DNA of 64,000 nt from Ophiosphaerella korrae (GCA_028456385.1 JALNQF010000006.1:124001-188000); one strand, 5' to 3'; shown: positions 46,819 to 57,619, counted from the stretch's first letter. The notes: generated by a model not told the origin, from the letters alone. Made by a program: numbers and translations.

Positions 46819-49068
46819 CTATCCATCCACCTTTCCAAAAACTGGTTCCAGCCTTACCCCTCCAAAACTCCATCCATCCGCCCACTGTCCCTCCTTAAAC
46901 CTCTTGCTAACAATAAACCCCAAAGCCCCATCTAACCCTACATTGACCTCGATATCCCCCTCAATCTCCTGCCACCCCTTACCCAACATCTCGCGATACC
47001 TCCGCTCGCCAACACGCACACGTACAGCGTCAGGATGTAACAAAACAGGCACCACATCCGGGGTGATTTTGACATCGACAAACCGGCCCGTGAACGACTT
47101 GACATCAAACGGCTTCCCGACGCTAAACACGATATCCGCAGGCCCAACATTAGGCTCGACAGACGTGTGAAAGGCAACGATGAACTTGACCTTGTAGCGG
47201 CCCTGTGGAATGCCAGTCTTGATGGTGCGAAGACAGACATTGTCTGCGCGCACGCACTGGTATACGGTGGCCTCCTCACGGCGGCCGTCGTGATCGAGGT
47301 CTGCGGCAACGGGGTACACGGCTTTGGCGCGGCCACCCGAGTCGACGACGAGGCCGCCTTCGCCGCTAGGCGACGAGGTGCGGAAGTGCGACATGCGCGA
47401 CGTGTCTTCAAGGCGGGGGTCGACGCCGAGCGGAAGTCCTGTTTTGAAGTCGACTTGGACGAGGCGGAAGGATTCGTCTAAGAGCGCGGTACCTGCGATG
47501 CCGAGACGGAAGTGGGTGGGTGGGATGGAGAATCGGGGGGGTAGGGAGGACAATTTGGCCATGATGGAGCCGAATTCTCGTGCAGAGCGGATTTGGCGTG
47601 CGTCGCGCATGTATTGTTCTGTTAGCGCGGCCATTTCATCTTCCTTCATCCATTGCTCGAGGGAAATGTTTGCGAGGCCGCGGTCGACGTCGAAGCGGTA
47701 GTATTTGGTGTCCGAGTTGTTGTACATGCGCTTGAGTTCGTTGTCTACGCGTGCGGTGCTCGTGGCCATGCCAGCGAGGGCGGAAGCGAGGGAGATGTCT
47801 GTTCCGAGGCCAAAGGGAAGCCAGGAGGCCATTTTTTGGACGCTGGGGATGGATTGCAGACCTGTGCCAATGGAGACGACGACGCCGATTGAGCGCCGTT
47901 CCCAGAGCGCTTTGGCGGCGTAGTCGACTTCTGCGCAAGGGTTGTTGAAGCCTACGCCGCCATCGAGGTAGGTCACCTTGGGTGTGCCAAAGGTCATTTC
48001 TTCGAAAAAAGTTGGCGCGGCGCTTGTTGCGCGAAGGGCCTCCCAGATTCGTGTCGTGCGGTCGTTGGGGTCGTATGTGCTTAGTATTCGGGGCAAACCT
48101 AACGCATTCTTCAAGCTCGTGAGAACGAAGCCACGGCATCCAATGGCGTTGGTTTTGCGGTGAACAGACTGCCGAGGATGTAGTTTCCAAGTATCGGTTC
48201 GAGGCGGTAGCTTGGGGTTGAATGGTGACTGGCCAAACAGTGTATTTTGGGATTTGGCACTTGCTTTACTGCCATTTGGTTCTTCCATAGACTGCTTGGG
48301 TACTGCTTCTATGCCCTTCGTTGCCACGGGGCTTTCTGAGAATACATGCTCCGGCCCAGCAACTGCGTCGGCCCATATGCTGTCTCTTGGTAGGTCACTC
48401 GCATCTTCTAATTCTTCAAATGTTGCCTCATCCCACATCAGCTCATTCTCATCAAAGCCTAGTTCGACCAGTGCCGATTTGATAGCATTGGCCAGAACTA
48501 CGCCCGAGAACCGAGTGGCACCAGTGGGAATCTTCATCCCAAATGCCCTGAAAGACCGGTCATGCTTGAAGATCTGCTCTGCAAGTTTTGTGTAAATACC
48601 AATACACTGTTTGCAGTCCAGACGCAGACGAGACAGAAGAATAGCAATGATTCCACCAGTAGATGTGCCTCCAATGCTACGTGGCTGTAAGCACAGCATT
48701 GGAGATTGACTGGGAGATTTTACTTACAGATCAAAATAGTCACATGGCCTCAGTGGTGCGTACTCATTCTGTGCTCGACGGCCTAATCGCTTCTCTTCAA
48801 GTGCTATGTTCTCCATCAAGTCGTCTAGGACCATGAGCGAAGACAGCCCTCGCACACCTCCGCCATCCAATGATAGCAGGCGCAAAGGGGCATGCGGATT
48901 CCTTTCTGGTTCTAAGAGTTCCATGGTGAGATTCTTTTCTGCACCTAGTCGTGTCCAGTGGTTGAATTTTAAAACTTGGTTGTTTGACGGGAGATCCACT
49001 CCAACCCACGCAGTTGATATAGATATACGTAAATAGTCCTTCGATTTGAGTACGTAGGCTGGTGGCAA
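46819..49068 (-). CDS. Patatin-like phospholipase
   Basis: Ser-Asp dyad lipid acyl hydrolase of the patatin/iPLA2 type. Exons are 49068-48728 and 48676-46819 (51 nt intron, phase 2). The product is 732 aa. The oxyanion-hole motif LSLDGGGVRGLSSLMVL lies in exon 1. The nucleophile elbow GGTSTGGIIA starts exon 2. The catalytic Asp is in YLDGGVGFNNPCAEV. Between them is an insert rich in Ser and Pro (around nt 48190-48330). GVVVSIGTGLQS is also a family block. The C-terminal 250 residues look beta-rich, with no domain I can name. No signal peptide or transmembrane segment, so cytosolic or peripheral membrane. A truncated duplicate of the 5' end lies just upstream (49390-49690). Confidence 0.9.
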
Positions 49069-49110
49069 TACAAGGCGTGAGTCAGGTCAAGGGATCCGTG
49101 GTTGCCTACA

Positions 49111-49375
49111 AGGCTATAACGCTGTGCAATGGAACCAAGTTGCACCTTCCAGGAAGCAAAGTCGTCGGTCTCATGGCTGAAAAGAAGAAAGAGGGCTGAG
49201 CGAAAGCTGTTATAGATATTACCTTATATTCCGCAAAATGCAGCAGGAGCTAGATCTGTGCCGTGCAGATTGGGGGCGCATTGGCGCGATACGCTGACGA
49301 CCAATACTGGACGAGGCATAGCTTGGGGGCAGCTTTGCAGCAGAGCTGCGCCATAGCGGGTATTACGGATAATAG
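49111..49375. repeat. Direct repeat unit R, copy 1
   Basis: Matches 49822-50083 in the same orientation, starting at aggctat and including caatggaaccaagttgcacc and gaggcatagcttgggggcag. It is the outer half of a roughly 600 bp tandemly duplicated unit whose inner half is patatin exon 1. Confidence 0.85.
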
Positions 49376-49389
49376 GGCGTAGGCCTGCG

Positions 49390-49690
49390 CGACGGCCTAA
49401 TCGCTTCTCTTCAAGTGCTATGTTCTCCATCAAGTCGTCGAGGACCATGAGTGAAGACAGCCCTCGCATGCCTCCGCCATCTAATGATAGCAGGCGTAAA
49501 GGGGCATGCGGATTCCTTTCCGATTCTAAGAGTTCCATTTTGAGTTGTAAGACTGGGATGTTTAGCGAGAGATCGATTCCAGCCTGCACAGTTGACATAG
49601 GTGTACGTAAATAGTCCTCTAATCTGAATATGTGCGCTGGTGGCAATACAAGGCGTAAGTTAAGTCAAAGGACCCGTGGTTGCCTATAAG
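49390..49690 (-). pseudogene. Truncated duplicate of patatin gene 5' exon
   Basis: On the minus strand this repeats exon 1 of the neighbouring patatin gene. From 49646 it reads MPPAHIFRLEDYLRTPMS against MPPAYVLKSKDYLRISIS in the full gene. It shares MELLE-ERNPHAPLRLL and the DGGG-RGLSSLMVLDDL block. It has a 36 bp in-frame deletion before MELLE. It stops resembling the gene at GRRA, before the splice donor and the GTSTG elbow. The reading frame then runs into unrelated sequence and ends at 49224. It cannot make a patatin enzyme, and no catalytic serine is present. Confidence 0.85.
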
Positions 49691-49821
49691 GCTATGCTGA
49701 TAATGAAGACTTGAATGAAATGTATGAGTGAATTGTTTTGTCGAGTAACATTGAGTAACACTAAGCTGGACGTGGACTCATGAGATGAAAGCACAAACTA
49801 ACTAGCCACTCCCGAAATAAG

Positions 49822-50083
49822 AGGCTATAGCGCAGTGCAATGGAACCAAGTTGCACCTTCCAGGGAGCAAAGTCGCCGGTCTCACGGCTGAAAAGAAGAA
49901 AGAGGGCTGAGCGAAAGCTGTTACAGGATCACCTTGTGCTCCGCAAAATGCAACAGAGCTGGATTGTGCCGTGCAGATTAGAGGCGCGTTAGCGTGATAC
50001 GTTGACGAACAATGCTGGACGAGGCATAGCTTGGGGGCAGCTTCGCAGCAGAACTGCGCCATAGCGGGCACCACGAATAATGC
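49822..50083. repeat. Direct repeat unit R, copy 2
   Basis: Second copy of the repeat at 49111-49375. In this copy it is separated from the duplicated patatin exon by 133 extra bases (49689-49821) bounded on each side by the heptamer aggctat. Confidence 0.85.
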
Positions 50084-50587
50084 GGGGCAGGCCGTCCGGA
50101 TGCCCTGTGGATGTGGGATGTGTGGTCGCAGGACGACGCCCTGTTGGTGTTGTGGGCCAATAGGGCGGTTGTGACACGGCGCTGCACCTCAGCCTTGTGT
50201 TGGAATTGGGTCAGCTGGCTGACCCAATAAAGCAGATTGAGCATGGACCATGGATGAGGCTCTTAGAAGGGGCACGTGGAACTTGTTTAGGCCCAATGTA
50301 GGGCTGACATCTATATCTTGAATTCAAGCAGGTTACATGAACGCCCCTGTACGCTTTTGTACTGTGCACGCCGGCCAGAGTGGGGATCGAATGACTATAA
50401 ACGCTGAACCGTGGTATCTCAAATGAATAACGCCGTGCGTCTATGCGAACCGCCCCAATGATTATCTATGTTTTGTACAACCATGCCCTAGGTCGTAGTC
50501 GTCGTGAATTATTAACTGGTGCGTGTCAGTATGGGAGGGCCATGTGCAGAGGGCTCGGATCATAAGGACTTACAAGTGTGAATAAAG
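50084..50587. other. Intergenic beyond the duplication
   Basis: No coding feature recognised. It contains short inverted and GC-rich patches (for example the ggtcagctggctgacc palindrome near 50209-50224). Confidence 0.5.
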
Positions 50588-51451
50588 CTAGTCGGTCAAG
50601 ATGAACACGCCCTTTGCATCCATCGAACAGTTCCTCAGGTTCGACAGCGCGACGGGCCTCTCGGTCTTTTTTGCTCCTCGATGGACCGAGGCTTGCCGTT
50701 GAGGCGATTTGGGCAAACACGTGTCCAGATCTTTTGCTCGCAGAGTCCTCAGCGTCTCCTTCTTGGGTGCCTCCTTCCTCCGCAGGGTGCGTGGGCTCGA
50801 GTGGGTCGAGGCAAGTTGTTGGGGAGTCCAAACAGGGGCGGGCGAGAAGCAGGAGGCGCGTGAAGGGGGCAGTCTCAGCGCCGGCACCTGTATTGGGCAG
50901 TCCGAAGGGTTGGGGCTGGAGGATGAATAGTGCGGCGGGAGGCCCTCGGGGGCCATGTGTTGGGCTCTGGGCGGCAGTGTCATGCTCCTGTTGAAGTGTG
51001 GTTTCGCGGACTGGGTGGGCGTCCACATGGGCGGCGGCGAGAAGCAGGTCATGGACGACGTGCGAGACGGCGGCTCGCTGGGCGCCGAGGTGGCCGATGT
51101 GGAGGGTCGCGAGGAGGCATCGCTGACGATGGAGGAGCGGTTGGAGGCGATGGTGGACGCGTCCGAGGGCAGGATGAGAGGCGACAGCGAGCCCGGGGCG
51201 GGATAGTCGACCGTGGCAGCGCGGCGGGTGGACTTGGTGGACTTGGTGGATAGGCGGCCGCCAAACAGCGGGCGGGGGATCAACTCGGGCTCGACGCGGA
51301 CGGGCTCGGAGCGCGTCTGGGGCGACCTGCTGGAGTTGGAGAAGCGGCGGTATGGGTTTCGAGGCGGCAGCGGGGGCGCGGAAGCCATTGAAGCAGACAG
51401 GATCGAGGACAGTGCATCGCGTGTGCAGGCGAGCTGGGGATAGGGAGGCAT
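50588..51451 (-). CDS. Hypothetical Ser/Pro-rich protein
   Basis: Single-exon ORF of 287 aa. No known domain. It is disordered and rich in Ser, Pro, Arg and Thr. A possible later start is Met22 (MASAPPLPPRNPYRRFS). One motif occurs twice: TCFSPPPMWTPTQ and SCFSPAPVWTPQQ, about 65 residues apart, which suggests internal duplication or a short linear binding motif. The C-terminus (SNLRNCSMDAKGVFILTD) looks ordered and may be the conserved end. The plus strand is also open over parts of this interval because of GC-rich codon use, so coding status rests on the long minus frame and the repeated motif. Confidence 0.6.
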   Translation of the reverse strand: MPPYPQLACTRDALSSILSASMASAPPLPPRNPYRRFSNSSRSPQTRSEPVRVEPELIPRPLFGGRLSTKSTKSTRRAATVDYPAPGSLSPLILPSDASTIASNRSSIVSDASSRPSTSATSAPSEPPSRTSSMTCFSPPPMWTPTQSAKPHFNRSMTLPPRAQHMAPEGLPPHYSSSSPNPSDCPIQVPALRLPPSRASCFSPAPVWTPQQLASTHSSPRTLRRKEAPKKETLRTLRAKDLDTCLPKSPQRQASVHRGAKKTERPVALSNLRNCSMDAKGVFILTD

Positions 51452-52191
51452 GGTTGGGTTTTAGTCAAAAATGGGGAGGCGGCACATGGCGTGGGTTTGT
51501 GGTGGTGGTAGAACAGATGACAAGAAGACAGGACGGGAAGACAGGAGTTACGCGAGTGCAGGCCGCTAGCTGCCCACTACGGGAAGAAGCGGACAAGTAG
51601 CCCGACGTCATTGGCCCGAGGCTGGGCGGGCCAGAGACGGTGTGTCTCTGCACTACGTGGCTGCCGGGGCGTCATCCTTGCTGGCCGCACAATCGGATGC
51701 CGAAAATCTGACTGCGGCCGTCATTCTTTGTGCCTGTGTTTGCTGCTGTCGCTGTTTTGCCCTGACGCTGCCGGGCTGGGCTCAGCATTCACTTCTCTGT
51801 TTGCCTTGTGCTGCCATATCCAGCACTGCAAGCAGGTGAGGAGCACCCAGCACTCCCTTCCGTCAGCATGACCGACCTCCAAGCTGCCACCTACTCATCA
51901 CGATGACTCGCATCCGGGCCATGTTTAAATTGCTGCAGCTAGCTGACACTAGCCTACATGCCTAGTATGCTCCCATATCACGTACACTGCCCGCTCATCA
52001 AGACGTAAAACGTAGCTTATTTTTCTACTCTTGCATCCATGCATCCTAACATATTACAATCGTTATACCGACGAGAAAGCGCCCCTATATCATGCCGCTC
52101 AAGTAAATGCCACAGGTAAAAATCCAGGTGGCTGGGCATCCACCCCATCATACACAAGTCTGGCCAACACACAGACCCAGCCAGCTTCGTT
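51452..52191. other. Intergenic, hypothetical gene to INP1
   Basis: Upstream region of the hypothetical gene and 3' flank of INP1. No feature recognised. Confidence 0.5.
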
Positions 52192-53928
52192 TCAGTCCAA
52201 CTCGCCAAGGAATCCTCGTCTTCGATGGGCGCTGTCCCCGATATTACCCAGGGGAATTCCGAAATCGTCTTCCTCAGCCCACTCGGCCTCGTCCTCCGAC
52301 TCCCATGAGCACGGGATCTTCTCTTCACGCCCGAGCCGATAAATAAAGCCCAAGTTTGAGATGCTTGCCGCAATCCGGAGCATCAGCGAGACAAGATGCG
52401 CCGGAGGGCCAAGCACCAGTTCACAAGTTTTACGCACCAACGCACTTGTGAACTGTCGCGAAATGGGAGGCTTGCTTGGAATAAATAAATTCCTAGACTG
52501 CGGCATGGGGGAAAACGCTCGTCGCTGAGAGGCTCCTGTGAGCCTCTTCATCCGAATAGCATCAGGTGGGGTCGTAATGTCTAGGCCTGGCAAATCCACG
52601 CTATCGTCGTCTGAATCGCTAACCAGCGGAGGCGTCGATGGCGCTGATGATGGTATCGCATCGTGTGCTACTGTAGCCTTATGAAAAGTAATCGTGGGCG
52701 TCACTGGTGCAGATCTGTCCAACAGCTCAGCAGACGGAGCGCGTACTGTGAGTTCGGACATTTGCCTCCTATGTACAGAACGTCCCCTCGTTTCTTCTTG
52801 CTTGGGTATGTTGTCTGCCCATGGGTTCAGAAGATCAGATTCTGCATCTAGATATGGGGGTGATGGACTGGTATATGAACTTGTTGCCACTGAATAGAAT
52901 GAGTCTGCACTGGACGTCAGGCTGTCAGCTTCGGACACGTGACGCTCTAGTACTGGCTTCTGGGCCTCGCCGTGCTCCTCAACAGCTCTGGGAGACTCTG
53001 GGATGCGCTCCATTGAAAGTGCTGATATATTTCTTTCGGTCAGCGCGGCCGCTGTGATTGGCCGAGGCGGTGCGCCCTGGAACATGCTAACGCGCTCTGC
53101 GAAAGATAGCCTACGACCAGACTTTGGTGGAATGACATATTCAGGCACCACTTCGCTGCTATCCGTGCAGACACTTGACCTATCGTCATCGTCGTAGGAA
53201 AAGGCAGTCCCAGCTTCCGAGCCTTCTGTATTGGGAGTTGTAGGTCTAGGTCCAGCTTGTGGCACCCATGCCTTTTCAAAGGTCCACTTCTTGGGCTTCA
53301 GTGTGGAGTGTCGTCTGGGCTGCTTGCGTGGCGGAGTCTTGGGGCGTTCGGGGACGTCTACTTCGAAGTCGCGCGCAAAGGGACACTGGGTTCTCTCATA
53401 CTGGAGGACCTGGTTCAAGACTGATTTGAGCAGTGTTATAGACTCCTTGTCGTCTTCTGTCTCGTACGGCAGCTCGATGCGATAGTACGAGTCCTGTCGA
53501 ATGCGCAGCACGAAGACTGACTGGCCGTCGACGCACCAGCACTGTGAGCGTGGGAAGATGGTGTGCAGGAGGTTGCCAGAGTTGAGGAACGACACGTTGG
53601 ATGCGGTGACACGATAGATGCGCAGTGCACCAACCGCCAGCGTGCGCTCGGTCGGGGACGTCCATGCGATGGCGCGCGACGGGCTACCCCTGCCTCTGGA
53701 AGTCGCGGACGGAGAGGGGCGTCGTGCGGGGCCAGCCGCTGTGAAGGAGACAATCTTGCACGTCGAGCAGAGAAAGAGCGTCTCGATTCCATCCGAAGTG
53801 TCCCTGGACGCGGGGGTGGAAGCTGATCTCAGCGCGGGCCTTGCAGGGAGTGTAAATGAACGCCGAGCATTGGTCGACGACGTCAGCGATGCGTACTCGC
53901 TCATGTGGGGCGAGGCGGGCGACGACAT
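52192..53928 (-). CDS. INP1: Inp1-type inheritance of peroxisomes protein
   Basis: Peroxisomal peripheral membrane protein that tethers peroxisomes to the cortex or ER so that mother cells retain them. Single exon, 578 aa. The Inp1 domain is in the first 200 residues: TLFLCSTCKIVSFT, SPTERTLAVGALRIYRVTAS, VSFLNSGNLLHTIFPRSQCW, CVDGQSVFVLRIRQDSYYRI, LNQVLQYERTQCPFARDFEV. The remainder is disordered, Ser/Pro-rich and acidic. A hydrophobic amphipathic segment near the C-terminus (LGPPAHLVSLMLRIAASISN) may contact membrane. The end is acidic and Trp-containing. Gene head faces UsgS. A second Met at residue 9 is possible. Confidence 0.8.
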   Translation of the reverse strand: MSSPASPHMSEYASLTSSTNARRSFTLPARPALRSASTPASRDTSDGIETLFLCSTCKIVSFTAAGPARRPSPSATSRGRGSPSRAIAWTSPTERTLAVGALRIYRVTASNVSFLNSGNLLHTIFPRSQCWCVDGQSVFVLRIRQDSYYRIELPYETEDDKESITLLKSVLNQVLQYERTQCPFARDFEVDVPERPKTPPRKQPRRHSTLKPKKWTFEKAWVPQAGPRPTTPNTEGSEAGTAFSYDDDDRSSVCTDSSEVVPEYVIPPKSGRRLSFAERVSMFQGAPPRPITAAALTERNISALSMERIPESPRAVEEHGEAQKPVLERHVSEADSLTSSADSFYSVATSSYTSPSPPYLDAESDLLNPWADNIPKQEETRGRSVHRRQMSELTVRAPSAELLDRSAPVTPTITFHKATVAHDAIPSSAPSTPPLVSDSDDDSVDLPGLDITTPPDAIRMKRLTGASQRRAFSPMPQSRNLFIPSKPPISRQFTSALVRKTCELVLGPPAHLVSLMLRIAASISNLGFIYRLGREEKIPCSWESEDEAEWAEEDDFGIPLGNIGDSAHRRRGFLGELD

Positions 53929-54409
53929 GGCGACGCTTCACACAGGCATCGTCTGCTGTGCTGTGCTGTGCTGTGCTGTGCTGCACTGGGCTGGCCGGGC
54001 TGGAGTGGTTGGCTGCACGTGATGCTTCCCAGGCTGGCGACTTGAACGTCTCACGTGCTTGGCAGGGACTGGTTTCACCAGTCAATCAGCGGACGGCTTG
54101 CACGCCACCATGCGGCGACTCTGGCGCTTGCAGTCGAGGGCGCGCGTCTCAGGAGCAGAGGCGCTTCCCGTGTTTGTTTGGATGAATGTCCCTGCGCTTG
54201 AGCAACAGGGGATGGTTGGGAGGAGGAAGAAGATGCGGCCAGTGGTCAGGCTAGGCGCCTGCCGGAGTAGTTTGCCTTGGCGTGGGTACGTCATGCCAGG
54301 ACCAGACCAGATCAGACCAGAACCCTAGCTGTCATGTTCGCACAGAGATAGTTTGTAGGCAGACAGGGACTGGAACTGCAACTGCAACTGCAACCACTAG
54401 CCAGTAAGC
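53929..54409. promoter_or_regulatory. Divergent upstream region, INP1 and UsgS, with CTGTG repeat
   Basis: 481 bp between divergent starts. About 53953-53984 is a (ctgtg)n run of roughly six units, 25-56 bases upstream of the INP1 ATG and so probably in its leader or core promoter. A short aactgc triplication lies near 54374-54395 just before the UsgS ATG. Confidence 0.6.
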
Positions 54410-55745
54410 ATGGACGGCTTTGATGTATCCAACTTTGACCTGAATGCCATCCTCAGAGGGGCACAGCTGACTCTGGTGGGCGGTACGTACCGAGCCTGTG
54501 CAATCCTCACATACGTGCTAACATGGCTCCCAGTCAATCGTGCTCTCCAGAACCCAGCCCTCTTCACTTCAGATCACTATCGTCAAGCTGCCATTGCCGT
54601 GGCCGCTGGAGTTGCCATTCGCATCATTGTTGCTGTGCCCGTATGCTCCCGCCCGTATCCGTGCCTCGAAAAAAATAAACTGCCACTGACTAGGCCAAAA
54701 GATTGTCGGTGTGCGTGTGCTACTATGGATCGTGTCCCTGTTTGTAAATATGGACCACACTACCTGGGACGAAAGCGTCGTAGGCGGGCTGCACTTCCTC
54801 GAGCACACCGTCCTCCAAGTGCCCTTCTTCCTCATGACCATGATGCGTTATGTCACGCCTACATTGGACAAAATGTATTGCTTCCCCCTCCCCCCAAAAC
54901 ACGCATCAACCAAACTAACCTCCATATCAGGTTCATGGACTCCCTCCAATGGGTTGATCACACGTACGCTCAGAAGCACAAGACCGAAGACCCTCAGAAC
55001 CTCCGCGCCATGTACTACCCACACCTCGCACAGTATCCAGACCACGCACCTAAGGCAGACAAAGAAAAGAAACCATGGAAGCAGGCCCTTATCATATATG
55101 CGACCAAGCAAGGTAGAAAGGCTGGTATTTCTCTCGCAGTTCTTGCCTTATCATACGTCCCTTATGTCGGCCGATTTGTCCTACCCGCAGCCAGTTTCTA
55201 CACCTTCCGTACCGCCGTGGGCACTCAGCCTGCAGGCCTCATATTTGCTCTTTCGCTTCCTCTCCCTCGAAGATATCTAGTGTCGTTTCTGCAAGCATAC
55301 TTCTCTTCTCGCACATTGATGCGCGAGTTGGTACGTTGCCCCTGTCTTCATCCAAGGCACACCCATACTTACGTCTTCGTAGCTTGAGCCATATTTTGTA
55401 CGTGTTCGCTACAACAAGGAGCAAAAGAAGTTGTGGTTCAAAGACCGTGCCGGCGTCCTTTTTGGTTTTGGACTAGGCTTCTATGTGTTCGTCAAGATTC
55501 CACTCATAGGAGTACTCATCTACGGACTTGCAGAAGCCTCAACAGCTTATCTTATCACCAAGGTAACCGAGCCACCGCCTCCTCCGACCGAGGCCGAAAA
55601 ATTCAAGGAAGATTCGCTTCATTGGAAGAACAAGCACGAGTTCCTAGCGATGCCATGGCAGAATATGGATGCACATAACATTGCTATGCACAAACCTGCA
55701 TTCCAGTCAGAAGTTCGACAGACGCCACGAAAGACCTTTAGCTAG
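54410..55745 (+). CDS. UsgS-like multi-pass membrane protein
   Basis: Five exons: 54410-54482, 54534-54640, 54702-54874, 54931-55330, 55383-55745 (introns of 51-61 nt). Product 371 aa. The spliced sequence shows the UsgS-type blocks: FDLNAILRGAQLTLVG, NRALQNPALFTSDHYRQAA, AVPIVGVRVLLWIVSLF, HFLEHTVLQVPFFLMTMMRY, MFMDSLQWVDHTYAQKH and REL joined to LEPYFVRVRYNKEQKKLWF. Hydrophobic segments: about 31 residues after DHYRQ, the VPFFLMTMMRY helix, ISLAVLALSYVPYVGRFVLP, and GVLFGFGLGFYVFVKIPLIG with GVLIYGLAEASTAYLI. Function is unknown; the name comes from Aspergillus annotation. The third exon acceptor (aaaag at 54701) is required to keep phase. Confidence 0.82.
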
Positions 55746-56222
55746 CTCCCGGGTCTATCTGGTCACGGGTATCAGTGAGCTGCTAACGTCAAAGACATGG
55801 CACAGGGATGGAAACGCCACATTAGACGAGTACACGACTCGCACTGATCAAGCATTTTATTAGCCCTTGCGGCTAGAGTCTAGCCTCTATGGTTTTGGTA
55901 GTTCCTATACTTCTGCATGATGATGAGATATACATTAGAGTTAACCCCGCAGTGGGGTACCTCCAAAAGCGGTAGGCAGAGCATATCCGACGGTACGTAA
56001 CGTAACAGCTATCGTATCGAGGCTTATCACTCTCCTTGCAGACGCTTGACATGGTCTAGAAGCTCCTCAGGCGTTGGAGATAATGTAAGAGATAGCAATT
56101 GGATTCGCTTTCCCCGCAGTGATTGCCGTATATGCGTGAACCCCTCTATAGCACCAGAGCATGTCCTGCCTCACCATCTTTCGACTCAAACACGTACAAT
56201 CACATTGCGACTATTACTGAAC
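55746..56222. other. Intergenic, UsgS to formamidase
   Basis: Noncoding. The ORF upstream of the formamidase ATG is in frame from 56046 but has no family similarity. Confidence 0.5.
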
Positions 56223-57619
56223 ATGGGTAAAGAAGGACTTCGCTACGCTGCAAAGGTGTCGTTGGACAAACCAGCCGCATCGCAAGAATGCCTCCATGTA
56301 CGACAATCCTCTTCCCAGCCCATACTCACCTGACATTCAATTAGAACCGCTGGCACCCAGACAATCCTTCCTATGGGACCATCAAGCTAAATGAAGCCGT
56401 CAAAATTGAATGCGTCGATTGGACTGGTGGGCAAATCGGTAATAACGACTCGGCAGACGACGTGCGCGATGTTGACTTAACAAAAATCCACTATCTAACC
56501 GGTCCCTTTGATATTGAGACCGCAGAGCCTGGCGATGTGTTGGTAGTTGAGATTCAGGATGTTCAGCCACTAGATGACCAGCCATGGGGCTTCACTGGCA
56601 TTTTCTCGCGAGAAAATGGGGGAGGTTTCCTCGATGATATTTATCCCAAGCCGTGAGTGTCGAAACTGAAGGCAAGACAATTGCACACTCAACCCGCTCT
56701 ACTGACTTCAAACCAGAGCAAAAGCCATTTGGGACTTTGAGGGCATCTTCTGCTCATCCCGCCACATTCCAGGCGTTCGTTTTGCCGGTCTTATTCACCC
56801 AGGTATTCTTGGTTGCGCTCCGTCTGTCGAAGTCCTCGAAACATGGAACAAGCGTGAGGCCGAGCTCATTTCGACCCATTCACACCTTGGACGCGACGTC
56901 GCCCAGCCTCCAAATCCCCAAAATGCCCACGCTGGCGCTGCAGACAGCTCTCTTAAAGAGAAAATCGGAAAAGAAGGCGCACGAACTATTCCAGGAAGAC
57001 CAGAACATGGTGGTAATTGCGACATCAAAAACCTTTCCAGAGGCTCCAAAGTCTTCCTACCAGTCCACGTCCCCGGTGCAAAGTTCTCTGTAGGCGACCT
57101 TCACTTTTCGCAGGGGGATGGCGAAATTTCATTTTGTGGCGCGATCGAGATGGCCGGTGTGATAACGCTCAAATTTACGGTGATGAAAGATGGGATGAAA
57201 CAACTGGACATGAAGTCTCCCATCTATGTCCCTGGCCCCGTTGAGCCGCAGTTTGGTCCCGGGCGATATATTTATTTTGAAGGCTTTTCCGTCGATGAGC
57301 ATGGGAAACAACACTACATGGACGCTACGGTTGCGTATCGACAAACATGTTTGAGAGCAATTGAGTATCTGCGGCGATATGGTACGTTATTGGATTTATC
57401 TTGTTGTACGCATGCTAATTGTGTGTAGGGTATAGTGATTATCAGATCTACCTCTTGCTTTCGTGTGCGCCGGTTCAGGGTCATGTTGCCGGGATTGTGG
57501 ATATTCCCAACGCATGTACGACAATGGGGGTGCCAATGGATATCTTTGACTTTGATATCAGTCCGCATATGCCAGCGGAGAAGAAGGACTTGGGAAGTTG
57601 TGCGTTTGCGAGCTCTTGA
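56223..57619 (+). CDS. fmdS: Formamidase (acetamidase/formamidase family)
   Basis: Hydrolyses formamide to formate and ammonia, used in nitrogen scavenging. Exons are 56223-56297, 56345-56652, 56717-57381, 57429-57619 (introns of 47-64 nt). The product is 412 aa. Family blocks in order: NRWHPDNPSYGTI, VKIECVDWTGGQIGNNDSA, LTGPFDIETAEPGDVLVVEI, GFTGIFSRENGGGFL, AIWDFEGIFCSSRHIPGVRF, GLIHPGILGCAPSVEVLETW, GGNCDIKNLSRGSKVFLPVH, GAKFSVGDLHFSQGDGEISF and GAIEMAGVITLKF. The last exon carries LSCAPVQGHVAGIVDIPNAC. These match fungal formamidase rather than the unrelated amidase-signature acetamidase. Cytosolic, with no signal peptide. Confidence 0.95.

Noticed and set aside
47653..48595. Plus-strand ORFs across the patatin gene
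   Set aside because: Antisense shadows of a well-supported catalytic domain.
49224..49646. A second functional patatin gene
   Set aside because: Only the exon 1 segment is duplicated; no GTSTG serine motif and no DGG catalytic Asp block.
50526..51253. Plus-strand Gly/Arg-rich ORFs opposite the hypothetical gene
   Set aside because: Gly/Arg bias is what the complement of a Ser/Pro-rich gene gives; no start context or domain.
54711..55280. Separate ORF inside UsgS
   Set aside because: It begins at a GTG within exon 3, then runs out of frame through the third intron and exon 4.
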